A DNA stretch of 34,720 nucleotides, taken from Bacteroidota bacterium. Its GTDB lineage: Bacteria > Bacteroidota > Bacteroidia > Chitinophagales > Saprospiraceae. The stretch's first letter is position 1, and each line of letters opens with the position of its first letter. Positions 16,964 through 24,715 of this stretch are shown piece after piece. Made by a program: the position numbers and the translations under genes. Location of the stretch: the NCBI GenBank assembly GCA_017857395.1, contig JAFMDF010000067.1:1-34720 (forward strand), in the 5' to 3' direction. The notes below the pieces were generated by a model, which did no database searches, was not told where the DNA came from, and saw nothing but the letters and a program-made list of their open reading frames with translations.

Positions 16964-17093
16964 GAAGTCAGACCGTCCATTTCTTGGATTGTCAGAAGTC
17001 AGACAATCTAGTTTTAATTGATTGATTATCGAATTTCTAATCATCTGACCTCTGACAGAAAAATGAATTTTTCGGCCTGACTGCTGACTCTTC
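16964..17093. repeat. 130-bp imperfect palindrome built from GTCAGA words
   Basis: This fills nearly the whole spacer, starting 9 bp after one stop and ending 12 bp before the next ATG. The left arm has GAAGTCAGACCG and GTCAGAAGTCAGACAATCTAG-like words; the right arm read on the other strand has AGTCAGGCCG and GTCAGAGGTCAGATGATTAG-like words, in the same order. The arms pair imperfectly over about 50 bp each. There is no ORF inside. It could form a large RNA hairpin between two genes of one transcript. Confidence 0.75.
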
Positions 17094-17105
17094 AAAAATC
17101 AACTT

Positions 17106-17879
17106 ATGCGATTAGAAAATAAAATAGCCCTCATTACGGGAGGCGGAAATGGCATCGGCAAAGCAACTAGTATTTTATTTGCCAAAGAAGGTGCAAAGAT
17201 AATTGTTACGGACATTGATAAAAAAGCGGGCAGAGCTACTGTCACGGAAATAAAAAAAGCAGGTGGCGATGCGGCTTTTGTGAAAGCGGATGTATCCAAT
17301 CCGAAGCATTGCGAAAAAATGATTGCTTTCGCCGAAAAAACTTATGGCGGATTACATATTTTATTTAATAATGCAGGTATTATGCATAGCGAAGATGGAG
17401 ACGCAGAAAGTACGGAAGAAAGCGTTTGGGATTTAACGATGAATATCAATGTCAAAGGTGTCTTTTTTGGTTGTAAATATGGCATTCCTTTGATTAAAAA
17501 ATCTGGTGGCGGGTCGATTATTAATACAGCGTCTTTTGTGGCACATGTGGGCGCTGCGACTTCTCAATTAGCTTATACTTCCAGCAAAGGAGCTGTTTTG
17601 GCAATGTCTCGCGAATTAGCCGTTATTCATGCCCGAGAAAATATTCGAGTCAATGCACTTAGTCCCGGGCCGTTGCGTACCGAATTATTGATGAGTTTTT
17701 TGAATACAGACGAGAAGAAAAATCGCCGTTTGGTGCATGTACCAATGGGTCGATTCGGTGAAGCTACGGAAATGGCTTATGCTGCTTTATATTTAGCTTC
17801 CGATGAGTCTTCTTATACGACAGGAACGGAGTTTTTAGTAGATGGTGGGTTGACTGCCGCTTATGTTACGCCAGAATAG
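17106..17879 (+). CDS. SDR-family NAD(P)-dependent oxidoreductase
   Basis: A 257-aa classical short-chain dehydrogenase. The cofactor motif is TGGGNGIG (residues about 9-16), D37 at the end of beta-2 suggests NAD preference, NNAG is near 90, the catalytic serine lies in NTASF, and the active site Y-T-S-S-K follows; PGP with a downstream T-E-L-L loop and the terminal DGG are also present. Fatty acid, sterol or sugar SDRs look similar, so the substrate is open. It lies between a gamma-glutamyl ligase-like gene and an aldehyde dehydrogenase, which would suit oxidation of an alcohol to an aldehyde in a catabolic route (inference). Confidence 0.92.
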   Translation: MRLENKIALITGGGNGIGKATSILFAKEGAKIIVTDIDKKAGRATVTEIKKAGGDAAFVKADVSNPKHCEKMIAFAEKTYGGLHILFNNAGIMHSEDGDAESTEESVWDLTMNINVKGVFFGCKYGIPLIKKSGGGSIINTASFVAHVGAATSQLAYTSSKGAVLAMSRELAVIHARENIRVNALSPGPLRTELLMSFLNTDEKKNRRLVHVPMGRFGEATEMAYAALYLASDESSYTTGTEFLVDGGLTAAYVTPE

Positions 17880-17929
17880 TTTGGCAATTTTCAATTTTTA
17901 ATTTCTAATTTTCAATTTTCAAACTCCTA
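17880..17929. repeat. CAATTTTCAATTTTC word repeat
   Basis: The entire 50-bp spacer is reiterated TAATTTTC/CAATTTTC. The 17-mer AATTTTCAATTTTCAAA (17907-17923) recurs exactly at 34515-34531, where it forms part of a palindrome. Low complexity limits the weight of the match. Confidence 0.55.
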
Positions 17930-19318
17930 ATGGCTCAATCATTTCAAACTATTAGTCCAATTGATGGAAGCGTTTATTTAGAAAGAAAAAACGCCAATGG
18001 TAAAAAGATAGAAAAAACAATAACTGCCGCTCAATCCGCTCAAATGAAGTGGCAAAATACCACCATTTCGGAACGGGCAGCTATTTGCCATAAAGTCATC
18101 GAGTATTTTGTTCAACATACAGATGAAATGGCTTTAGAATTAACTTGGCAAATGGGGCGTCCGTTACGTTATACCCCTTTTGAAATTCGAGGGTTTAAGG
18201 AACGGGCAGAGTATATGATTGGTATTGCCGAAACTTCTTTGGCGGATGTATTAGCGCCTCCAACAAATGGGTTTAAACGATTTATCAAAAGAGCACCCTT
18301 AGGTACCGTCTTAGTATTAGCTCCTTGGAATTATCCTTATTTGACTTCTGTTAATGCCATCATTCCTGCCATCATGGCTGGGAATACCGTCATTTTAAAA
18401 CATGCCACGCAGACGCCACTTTGTGCAGAAAGATATGCTGCTGCTTTTGAGTATGCGGGTTTGCCTACTGGCGTTTTTCAATATATGCACCTTAGTCATC
18501 GACAAGTAGCTAAAATCATTAAAGATAGCCGAATTGATTATGTCGCTTTTACGGGTTCTGTTGGCGGAGGTGCTGCTGTGCAAAAAGCGATGGGCAGTCG
18601 ATTTATCAATGCAGGTTTAGAATTAGGCGGCAAAGACCCCGCTTATGTACGGGCGGATGTGAATTTAGACCATGCAATAGAAAATTTAGTGGATGGTGCT
18701 TTTTTCAATTCAGGACAATCTTGTTGTGGTATTGAGCGCATTTATGTCCATGAAAGTCTATTTGACCAATTTGTCGCTGGTTTTGTTGACTTAACCAAAC
18801 AGTATATTTTGGGTAATCCATTAGAACAAGCCACCACTTTAGGGCCAATGGTCAAAATATCAGCAGCTAATTTTGCGCAAGCACAAGTGGAAAAGGCTAT
18901 TCAAGCAGGTGCAAAATCTTTAGTCGCTCCTACTCTATTTAATGCCCATCAATCCAATACGCCTTACATGGCACCTCAAGTTTTAATTGATGTCAACCAC
19001 AGTATGGAGGTGATGTCAGAAGAAACCTTTGCACCCGTTGTCGGCATTATGCCTGTAAAGGACGATGTCGAAGCGATTCAATTAATGAACGATAGTCAAT
19101 ATGGTTTGACCGCTTCTGTTTGGACGACCAATATAGATGAAGCTTTAACTATTGGTAATCAAGTAGAAACAGGCACTTTTTTCATGAATCGCTGTGATTA
19201 TTTAGACCCTGCTTTGGCTTGGACAGGGGTTAAAAATAGTGGACGTGGTTGTACGTTGTCTAGTCTTGGATATGAGGTATTGACTCGACCTAAGAGTTTT
19301 CATTTACGGGAAATTTAA
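17930..19318 (+). CDS. Aldehyde dehydrogenase family protein
   Basis: A 462-aa NAD(P)-dependent aldehyde dehydrogenase oxidising an aldehyde to the acid. Seen: LGTVLVLAPWNYPYLT (cofactor-binding segment), ILKHATQTPLCAE, FTGSVGGG, the general-base glutamate E231 in ELGGKDPAYV, and the catalytic C265 in FFNSGQSCC, followed by GIERIYV. EETFAPVVGI and the terminal GVKNSGRGCTLSSLG are intact. It resembles succinate-semialdehyde-type dehydrogenases in length and lacks a leader. It starts 50 bp after the SDR gene on the same strand, suggesting the two act in sequence. Unlike mmsA it has both the Glu and Cys of hydrolytic ALDHs. Confidence 0.94.
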   Translation: MAQSFQTISPIDGSVYLERKNANGKKIEKTITAAQSAQMKWQNTTISERAAICHKVIEYFVQHTDEMALELTWQMGRPLRYTPFEIRGFKERAEYMIGIAETSLADVLAPPTNGFKRFIKRAPLGTVLVLAPWNYPYLTSVNAIIPAIMAGNTVILKHATQTPLCAERYAAAFEYAGLPTGVFQYMHLSHRQVAKIIKDSRIDYVAFTGSVGGGAAVQKAMGSRFINAGLELGGKDPAYVRADVNLDHAIENLVDGAFFNSGQSCCGIERIYVHESLFDQFVAGFVDLTKQYILGNPLEQATTLGPMVKISAANFAQAQVEKAIQAGAKSLVAPTLFNAHQSNTPYMAPQVLIDVNHSMEVMSEETFAPVVGIMPVKDDVEAIQLMNDSQYGLTASVWTTNIDEALTIGNQVETGTFFMNRCDYLDPALAWTGVKNSGRGCTLSSLGYEVLTRPKSFHLREI

Positions 19319-19359
19319 TTGAGTCAGAGATGCCATATTTTTAAAATAAAGAAAGCATT

Positions 19360-20367
19360 ATGCGAATAAAGCCTATCCTATTTTTTGCCTGTTTATCAGC
19401 TTTCCTCTGGCAATGTGCTAGTAACAAAATCAATATTACTCAACTCCAAAAAGGAACATGGGCTGAACTTCATAGTGTCGATGGCAGCAAACCTGTAAAA
19501 AGACATGAAGCAGCTTTTGTAAGCGTAGCGAATAAATTTTATTTATTAGGTGGCAGAAGAATGAACCCTGTTAGTATTTATGATACTGCTACTAAAAAAT
19601 GGAAAAAAGGCCCAGTACCACCCATCGAATTACATCACTTCCAGCCTGTAGTTTATGGAACGGATATTTACATTTTAGGCGCCTTAACTGGCGGCTACCC
19701 TGGCGAAACACCTGTTCCGCATATCTATATCTATGATACAAAGATGAATCAATGGAAAAAAGGCGCAGCGATTCCAGAAAATCGCCTAAGAGGTGGTGCA
19801 GGAGTTGCGCTTCAAGGAGATAAAATTTATTTATCTTGCGGTATTAAAGATGGGCATCGAGGCGACCATAAAAAATGGTTGGATGTTTATGATTTAAAAA
19901 CGGGAACATGGACCAAATTGCCTGATGCACCAAGGCCTAGAGACCATTTTCAATCCGTTATTGCCAATAATAAACTCTATAATATTGGTGGGAGAACTAC
20001 TATCGCCGCCGATAACCCTTTTAAAAATACGATTGGCGAAGTGGATGTTTTTGATTTAACTACTAAAAAATGGCAGACAATCGCCGACCCAATTCCCACT
20101 AAAAGAGCAGGTAATTTTACTTTATTATTGGGGGATGACATTCTTGTTTTCGGTGGTGAATCTTTTACACAAGAACCTGCCCATTCAGAAGTGGAAGCTT
20201 TAAATGTCAATAGCCATTCTTGGAAAACCATGCCACCACTTCCTCAGGGACGACATGGAACTGGTGCTGTCTTTTTCAAGAATCAAATTTATACCGCATC
20301 GGGTTGTGGTAATCGAGGTGGCGAACCAGAATTATCCGATTTGTGGACGCTCACAGCTACCAAATGA
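19360..20367 (+). CDS. Kelch-repeat beta-propeller lipoprotein
   Basis: A 335-aa protein with a signal ending L-W-Q-C (C19 the likely lipidated residue), so it should be anchored in the envelope. The remainder is five to six kelch repeats: each has a K-F-Y-L-L-G-G, D-I-Y-I-L-G, K-I-Y-L-S-C-G, K-L-Y-N-I-G-G or D-I-L-V-F-G-G strand followed by V-x-x-Y-D/F-D and a W about 6 residues on (KKWKKGP, NQWKKGA, GTWTKLP, KKWQTIA, HSWKTMP). Propellers of this kind bind proteins or sugars, and some are enzymes; no active site is identifiable. It starts 41 bp after the aldehyde dehydrogenase. Confidence 0.92.
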   Translation: MRIKPILFFACLSAFLWQCASNKINITQLQKGTWAELHSVDGSKPVKRHEAAFVSVANKFYLLGGRRMNPVSIYDTATKKWKKGPVPPIELHHFQPVVYGTDIYILGALTGGYPGETPVPHIYIYDTKMNQWKKGAAIPENRLRGGAGVALQGDKIYLSCGIKDGHRGDHKKWLDVYDLKTGTWTKLPDAPRPRDHFQSVIANNKLYNIGGRTTIAADNPFKNTIGEVDVFDLTTKKWQTIADPIPTKRAGNFTLLLGDDILVFGGESFTQEPAHSEVEALNVNSHSWKTMPPLPQGRHGTGAVFFKNQIYTASGCGNRGGEPELSDLWTLTATK

Positions 20368-20376
20368 CAAAATTCT

Positions 20377-20518
20377 AAAGGATTTACGGGATGAATAGGA
20401 TAGAAAGCTAAGTCTTGGAATAATTAGTAACTTTCTGTTATTTTTGCGGTTTATTAGATTGGCTACAAATTCTAGTAGTTAACGCTATCTTAATCCGTTG
20501 TCATTCATCCGTTGGAAT
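20377..20518. repeat. Degenerate palindrome with ACGGATGAAT words
   Basis: The left part (20377-20409) reads GGATTTACGGGATGAATAGG and the right part (20484-20518) on the other strand contains ACGGATGAATGACAACGGAT. The arms pair only partly, with indels, so this looks like a decayed copy. It fills the spacer between the kelch gene and gcvT. Confidence 0.4.
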
Positions 20519-20606
20519 AAAAAAGAACCAATGAAGGAAAAACAACAGATAGCACATTACCTACATCAAATCATAATAATTCAATCCTTATAAATACCAC
20601 CAAATA

Positions 20607-21710
20607 ATGTCCATAGAAATAACTAGCTTAAAAACAATAGCTTTAAACGACAAACATATTGAATTAGGGGCTAAAATGGTTCCGTTTGCAGGTTATTCCA
20701 TGCCCTTACAATATGCAGGATTAATGCTTGAACATAAAGCCGTAAGAGAAGCAGTCGGTATGTTTGACGTCTCTCACATGGGGGAGTTTTTTGTCCGTGG
20801 GCCACAAGCATTAGCTTTAATTCAAAAGGTGACAAGTAATGATGCGGCTAAATTAGCAATAGGAGATGCGCAATATTCTTGTTTTCCAAATGACCAAGGT
20901 GGGATTGTAGATGATTTATTGGTCTATAGAATGGCGGATAAGGAATATATGTTAGTTGTCAATGCTTCCAATATTGAAAAAGATTGGAATTGGATTAGTC
21001 AGCATAATGATATGGGCGCTGAATTAAATAATCCATCGGATAATTATTCCCTTTTTGCGGTGCAAGGGCCATTAGCGACCCAAGTTTTACAACGCTTAAC
21101 CGATATTGATTTAAGTGCTATAAAGTATTATAATTTCCAAGTAGGAACAATGGCTAATTTGCCAAATGTCATTATTTCCGCAACTGGTTATACAGGAGCA
21201 GGTGGTTTTGAGTTATATATTGCGAATGAAAATGCTAATGAACTTTGGGATGCTGTCATGGCGGCAGGTGCAGCAGAAAATATTCAACCTATTGGTTTAG
21301 GCGCTAGGGATACTTTGCGGTTGGAAATGGGTTTTGCCCTTTATGGCAATGATATTAATGATACGACTTCGCCACTCGAAGCTGGTCTGGGCTGGATTAC
21401 TAAATTCACTAAAAATTTTATTAATTCAGAGGCTTTGTTAGCCCAAAAAGAAGCAGGTATTACTCGAAAACTGGTAGGTTTTGAAATGTTGGAAAGAGGG
21501 ATTCCTAGAAAAGATTATCCGATTTTAGATGCAGCAGGAAATGAAATTGGTATCGTTACTTCTGGTGGGCAATCGCCTACTTTGGAGAAAGGTATCGGTT
21601 TAGGATATGTTGCTAAAGGGAATACTAAAAAAGGAACGGAACTTTTGATTCAGATTCGGAAGAAGCAGGTGAAGGCAGTAGTTGTTCGACCTCCTTTTAT
21701 TAAAAAATAA
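20607..21710 (+). CDS. gcvT: Glycine cleavage system aminomethyltransferase (T-protein)
   Basis: A 367-aa folate-dependent aminomethyltransferase (EC 2.1.2.10), which takes the aminomethyl group from lipoylated H-protein, releases ammonia and makes 5,10-methylene-tetrahydrofolate. Signatures: [88 protein letters not shown]; and the C-terminal barrel with [19 protein letters not shown]. Length is normal. The other glycine cleavage genes (gcvH, gcvP) are not in this window. A long hairpin terminator follows within 11 bp. Confidence 0.97.
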   Translation: MSIEITSLKTIALNDKHIELGAKMVPFAGYSMPLQYAGLMLEHKAVREAVGMFDVSHMGEFFVRGPQALALIQKVTSNDAAKLAIGDAQYSCFPNDQGGIVDDLLVYRMADKEYMLVVNASNIEKDWNWISQHNDMGAELNNPSDNYSLFAVQGPLATQVLQRLTDIDLSAIKYYNFQVGTMANLPNVIISATGYTGAGGFELYIANENANELWDAVMAAGAAENIQPIGLGARDTLRLEMGFALYGNDINDTTSPLEAGLGWITKFTKNFINSEALLAQKEAGITRKLVGFEMLERGIPRKDYPILDAAGNEIGIVTSGGQSPTLEKGIGLGYVAKGNTKKGTELLIQIRKKQVKAVVVRPPFIKK

Positions 21711-21720
21711 GTATCCATAG

Positions 21721-21775
21721 CTTTGATAATAAACAAGGCGATTAAATTTTATAATCGCCTTGTTTATTATTAAAG
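21721..21775. terminator. Long bidirectional terminator between gcvT and the molybdopterin gene
   Basis: A 24-bp stem (21721-21744 with 21752-21775) with one G-U wobble and a 7-nt loop. It lies between two convergent genes. The T-run on the plus strand is short, so part of its strength would come from stem length. Confidence 0.85.
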
Positions 21776-21797
21776 TTTTATCGAATAAGAATTAAAC

Positions 21798-23918
21798 TTA
21801 AACCAATTCCCCAACCTCCACAGGTACGCCATTCACAGCAGCATTCCCTGTCAATTCATCAATCAATAGTTCATCTGTCAAATCATTCACACTAACTCCT
21901 GGATTAGCTTGTGCAATACCCATTTTTATCTTTTTCCGTCCATGTCCCCAACCATGTGGAATACTCACCACCCCTTGCATCATTTCATCAGAAATTTCTA
22001 CGGGCAATTCGATTTTTCCAACTCTAGAACTAACTGCTACTTTTTGACCTACGGTTAAATTTCGAGCAGCCGCATCGGCTGGATGCATGAGTACGGTACA
22101 TCGTTCTCTGCCTTTCACCAACCTTTGACTATTATGCATCCAAGAGTTATTACTTCGTAAATGTCTTCGACCGATTAATAATAAATGCCCATTGGTATCA
22201 GGTGCGTTTGCCAAACGTTTTAAATCTTCTTCAAATATTTTTGGTACTAAATTGATTCTTTGTCCTTCTGTATGTAATCTTTCTGGAAAACGAGGTTTTA
22301 ATGGGCCTAAATCCATGCCATGTTCCGCTGCTTTAACATCCTCTAAAGACAAACCATATTCGCCTTTTTGCATGCCTCCGTCTAAAATCATCGCTGGCGT
22401 CATCTGATAGCGTTGTAATAGCTGCTGGCGAGCTGTTTCATCAGCAGGTAATTCTTCAACTTGCATTCTTCTCGTCAATTCTTGAAAGATCTCGTAATCA
22501 TATTTTGCCCCTTCTGCTTTTTCAAAAACAGGGTCAGAATATTTGACCACATTTCTAATAGACAATTGATTAAAACCAATATCAAAATGAGGCACTTCTA
22601 AACCTGTTGCCGGTGGCAAAATAATGTCGGCATGTCGAGTGGTCTCATTTAAATAAATATCTATGCAGACCATGAATTCTACGCTTTCAAATGCCTTATC
22701 CAATTTTGCACCGTTAGGAACAGACAATACAGGATTGCCACAAGAAGTGACCATTGCTCTAATCTGCCCTTCTCCTTCGGTTAAAATTTCATCTGCTAAA
22801 GTAACCGATGGAAATTCGCCGTTAAATTCAGGTAACGCCCTCACTCTACTTTTCCAACGACCTAATTCTCTTGGTTTTCCTTTCGGAGGTCGAACAGGGT
22901 CAAAAGCAGGAGAGGTCAACATAAAACCACCTGCTCTGTCCATATTGCCCGTTAAGATATTTAAACAATGCACTAACCATTGACATAAACTGCCAAAAGT
23001 TACCGTCGAAACACCCATTCTACCATAAGCAACGGCAGAACCTGCATTTATAAAATCATTCGTTAATTGTCGAATCGTCTCCGCTGGAACACCTGTCTTT
23101 TCGGCAGCCATCTCCACATTATAAGGCGCCGCTAAATCTTTTAATAAATTAATTTGCTCGGCAGCTATTAAGTCGGTAAGATGTCTGAGGTTTAATTTCG
23201 GTTGCTCTAAAATTTCATGCACCATCGCTAATAACAACCAAACATCTGTTCCCGGTTTAATAAAAATATGTTGACTAGCTTTGTCCGCAGTTTCTGTTCT
23301 TCTTGGGTCAACGACTACTACTTTTCCTCCTTTTTCTTTAATCGCTCTTAGTCTTTTCCCTAAATCTGGTGCAGTCATAATACTGCCATTAGAAACTAAT
23401 GGATTCCCGCCTAAGATTAACCAAAAATCTGTTCGGTCAATATCTGGAACGGGGGTAAATGCTGGATGCCCAAACATTGTCATCGCTGCCAAATGATGCG
23501 GTAATTGGTCTACAGAAGTGGCAGAAAAACGATTTTTTGTCTCTAAAGAACGGACAAAATTTGGGGAAAATAAAGTCGTTCCTACATTATGAACCGATGG
23601 ATTACCTTGGTAAACCCCAATGGCATTATCGCCATATTTGCGTCCAATGTCTTTTAATTTAGTCGTTACTTCATCAAAAGCTGCTTCCCAACTAATTTGC
23701 TCCCAACCGTTTTCCGTCTTCTTTATCGGAAATTTCAATCGGTCTGGGTCTTCATATATATCTTTCATTCCCAAAGCTTTAGGACAAATATGCCCTCGAC
23801 TAAATGGGTCTGCTTTATCTCCTCGAATGGATAGTACTTCGTTATCTTGAGTCTTGATTTCTAAGCCGCACATGGCTTCGCAAAGGTTGCAATTTCTGTA
23901 ATGAGTATTTGCGGACAT
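21798..23918 (-). CDS. Molybdopterin oxidoreductase family protein with 4Fe-4S cluster
   Basis: A 706-aa member of the DMSO-reductase/formate-dehydrogenase superfamily. C10, C13, C17 and C45 form the N-terminal 4Fe-4S motif (C-x2-C-x3-C...C-P-K), followed by the molybdopterin-binding core (WLILGGNPLVSNGSIM; VVVDPRRTETADKA; FIKPGTDVWLLLAM; ILPPATGLE) and the C-terminal dinucleotide-binding domain (about 590-700, with RHLRSNNSWMHN and SIPHGWGHG). There is no twin-arginine signal, so it is probably cytoplasmic. No electron-transfer subunit or maturation gene is adjacent. The segment where the molybdenum ligand is expected reads SATSVDQLPHH, without an obvious Cys or selenocysteine. Substrate unknown. 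Confidence 0.92.
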   Translation of the reverse strand: MSANTHYRNCNLCEAMCGLEIKTQDNEVLSIRGDKADPFSRGHICPKALGMKDIYEDPDRLKFPIKKTENGWEQISWEAAFDEVTTKLKDIGRKYGDNAIGVYQGNPSVHNVGTTLFSPNFVRSLETKNRFSATSVDQLPHHLAAMTMFGHPAFTPVPDIDRTDFWLILGGNPLVSNGSIMTAPDLGKRLRAIKEKGGKVVVVDPRRTETADKASQHIFIKPGTDVWLLLAMVHEILEQPKLNLRHLTDLIAAEQINLLKDLAAPYNVEMAAEKTGVPAETIRQLTNDFINAGSAVAYGRMGVSTVTFGSLCQWLVHCLNILTGNMDRAGGFMLTSPAFDPVRPPKGKPRELGRWKSRVRALPEFNGEFPSVTLADEILTEGEGQIRAMVTSCGNPVLSVPNGAKLDKAFESVEFMVCIDIYLNETTRHADIILPPATGLEVPHFDIGFNQLSIRNVVKYSDPVFEKAEGAKYDYEIFQELTRRMQVEELPADETARQQLLQRYQMTPAMILDGGMQKGEYGLSLEDVKAAEHGMDLGPLKPRFPERLHTEGQRINLVPKIFEEDLKRLANAPDTNGHLLLIGRRHLRSNNSWMHNSQRLVKGRERCTVLMHPADAAARNLTVGQKVAVSSRVGKIELPVEISDEMMQGVVSIPHGWGHGRKKIKMGIAQANPGVSVNDLTDELLIDELTGNAAVNGVPVEVGELV

Positions 23919-24198
23919 CTTTTATTATTTGGTGGTCAATTTTTTAAAGAGGAAAGTTAGGTTAATTCGTGGAGATATGGAAGGGATTTAGGATTTTAAT
24001 ACTAGAAATGTTATCAACCACAATAGGAAAATCTTTCGAGAGATAATTTTGATAGTATCATGATGAGAGGACTTAGTTTTTTTCTACCACTTAGTCATTT
24101 AAGTTCATTTAAGTTTTCCTTAGTTCAATTAGAATTTAATATCCATTTTTGTATCTTTAGTGTTATTGTTTTTATTTAATCATTTGAAAAATTAAACT

Positions 24199-24615
24199 AT
24201 GAGAATTACAAAAAAGTGTGTCAATGACTTAGCTTATCAAATTATTGGTGCAGCAATCGAAGTCCACAAGTATTTTGGTCCTGGCTTGAATGAAAAAACT
24301 TATCATTTATGCTTAAAAAAGGAGCTTGAACTCAGAAAACTAGCCGTAAAATCTGAATTAAAAGTTACTGTTGATTACAAAGGGTTAATTCTTGATTCAG
24401 AATTAAGATGCGATTTATTCGTAGAAGACTTAATAGTTCTTGAGTTAAAATCTGTGAAAACATTACTGCCAGTCCATGAAGCTCAGGTTATCACCTATTC
24501 TAAGCTCCTAAAATGTCCAAAAGGGATTCTACTCAACTTTAACGTCACCAATATCTTTCACGAAGGTCAAAAATCATTTGTGAATGAATATTTCAGAGAC
24601 CTTCCAGATGAATAA
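24199..24615 (+). CDS. GxxExxY protein (PD-(D/E)XK nuclease fold)
   Basis: A 138-aa protein of the GxxExxY family, named for its motif, seen here as G29, E32 and Y35 within FGPGLNEKTYHLCL. The later part fits a PD-(D/E)XK nuclease core: E32 on the first helix, D72 in LRCDLFVED, E82 and K84 in VLELKSV, and Q96 in EAQVITYSK. LLNFNV closes the fold. All residues expected for metal binding are present, so it could be active, but no biochemical activity for the family is known to me. It is the only gene within a pair of near-identical 40-bp inverted repeats and carries its own terminator, so it travels or is maintained as a unit distinct from its neighbours. Confidence 0.93.
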   Translation: MRITKKCVNDLAYQIIGAAIEVHKYFGPGLNEKTYHLCLKKELELRKLAVKSELKVTVDYKGLILDSELRCDLFVEDLIVLELKSVKTLLPVHEAQVITYSKLLKCPKGILLNFNVTNIFHEGQKSFVNEYFRDLPDE

Positions 24616-24625
24616 TTAAAATTAA

Positions 24626-24657
24626 AAGGACACATAAATTAAAACTTATGTGTCCTT
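24626..24657 (+). terminator. Hairpin terminator of the GxxExxY gene
   Basis: A perfect 12-bp stem, AAGGACACATAA with TTATGTGTCCTT, and an 8-nt loop, starting 10 bp after the stop codon. Only a weak T-run follows, but it lies inside the inverted-repeat unit and would limit read-through antisense into the macroglobulin-like gene. Confidence 0.8.
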
Positions 24658-24715
24658 AAATACTTTTATAACAGAAAAACTTAAATGGACTTAAATGACT
24701 AAGTGGTAGAAAAAA

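Larger units (their letters stand above)
24078..24715. mobile_element. 638-bp unit: GxxExxY gene flanked by 40-bp inverted repeats
   Basis: The left arm is 24078-24117 and the right arm 24676-24715. Read on opposite strands they match at 39 of 40 positions (T versus C at arm position 28). Each arm carries an internal tandem word (CATTTAAGT twice). Between them lie one gene (24199-24615) and its own hairpin terminator (24626-24657). The right arm ends directly against the TAG stop codon of the alpha-2-macroglobulin-like gene. No transposase is present and no clear target duplication is visible at the edges. The near identity of the arms means they are recent, are kept the same by gene conversion, or are under constraint for pairing. 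Confidence 0.85.

Noticed and set aside
24071-24077. Search for a target-site duplication next to the GxxExxY unit
   Set aside because: The flanking bases (GAGGACTTAG on the left; GTTGAGTAG on the complementary right) share only TAG, which is too short to call.
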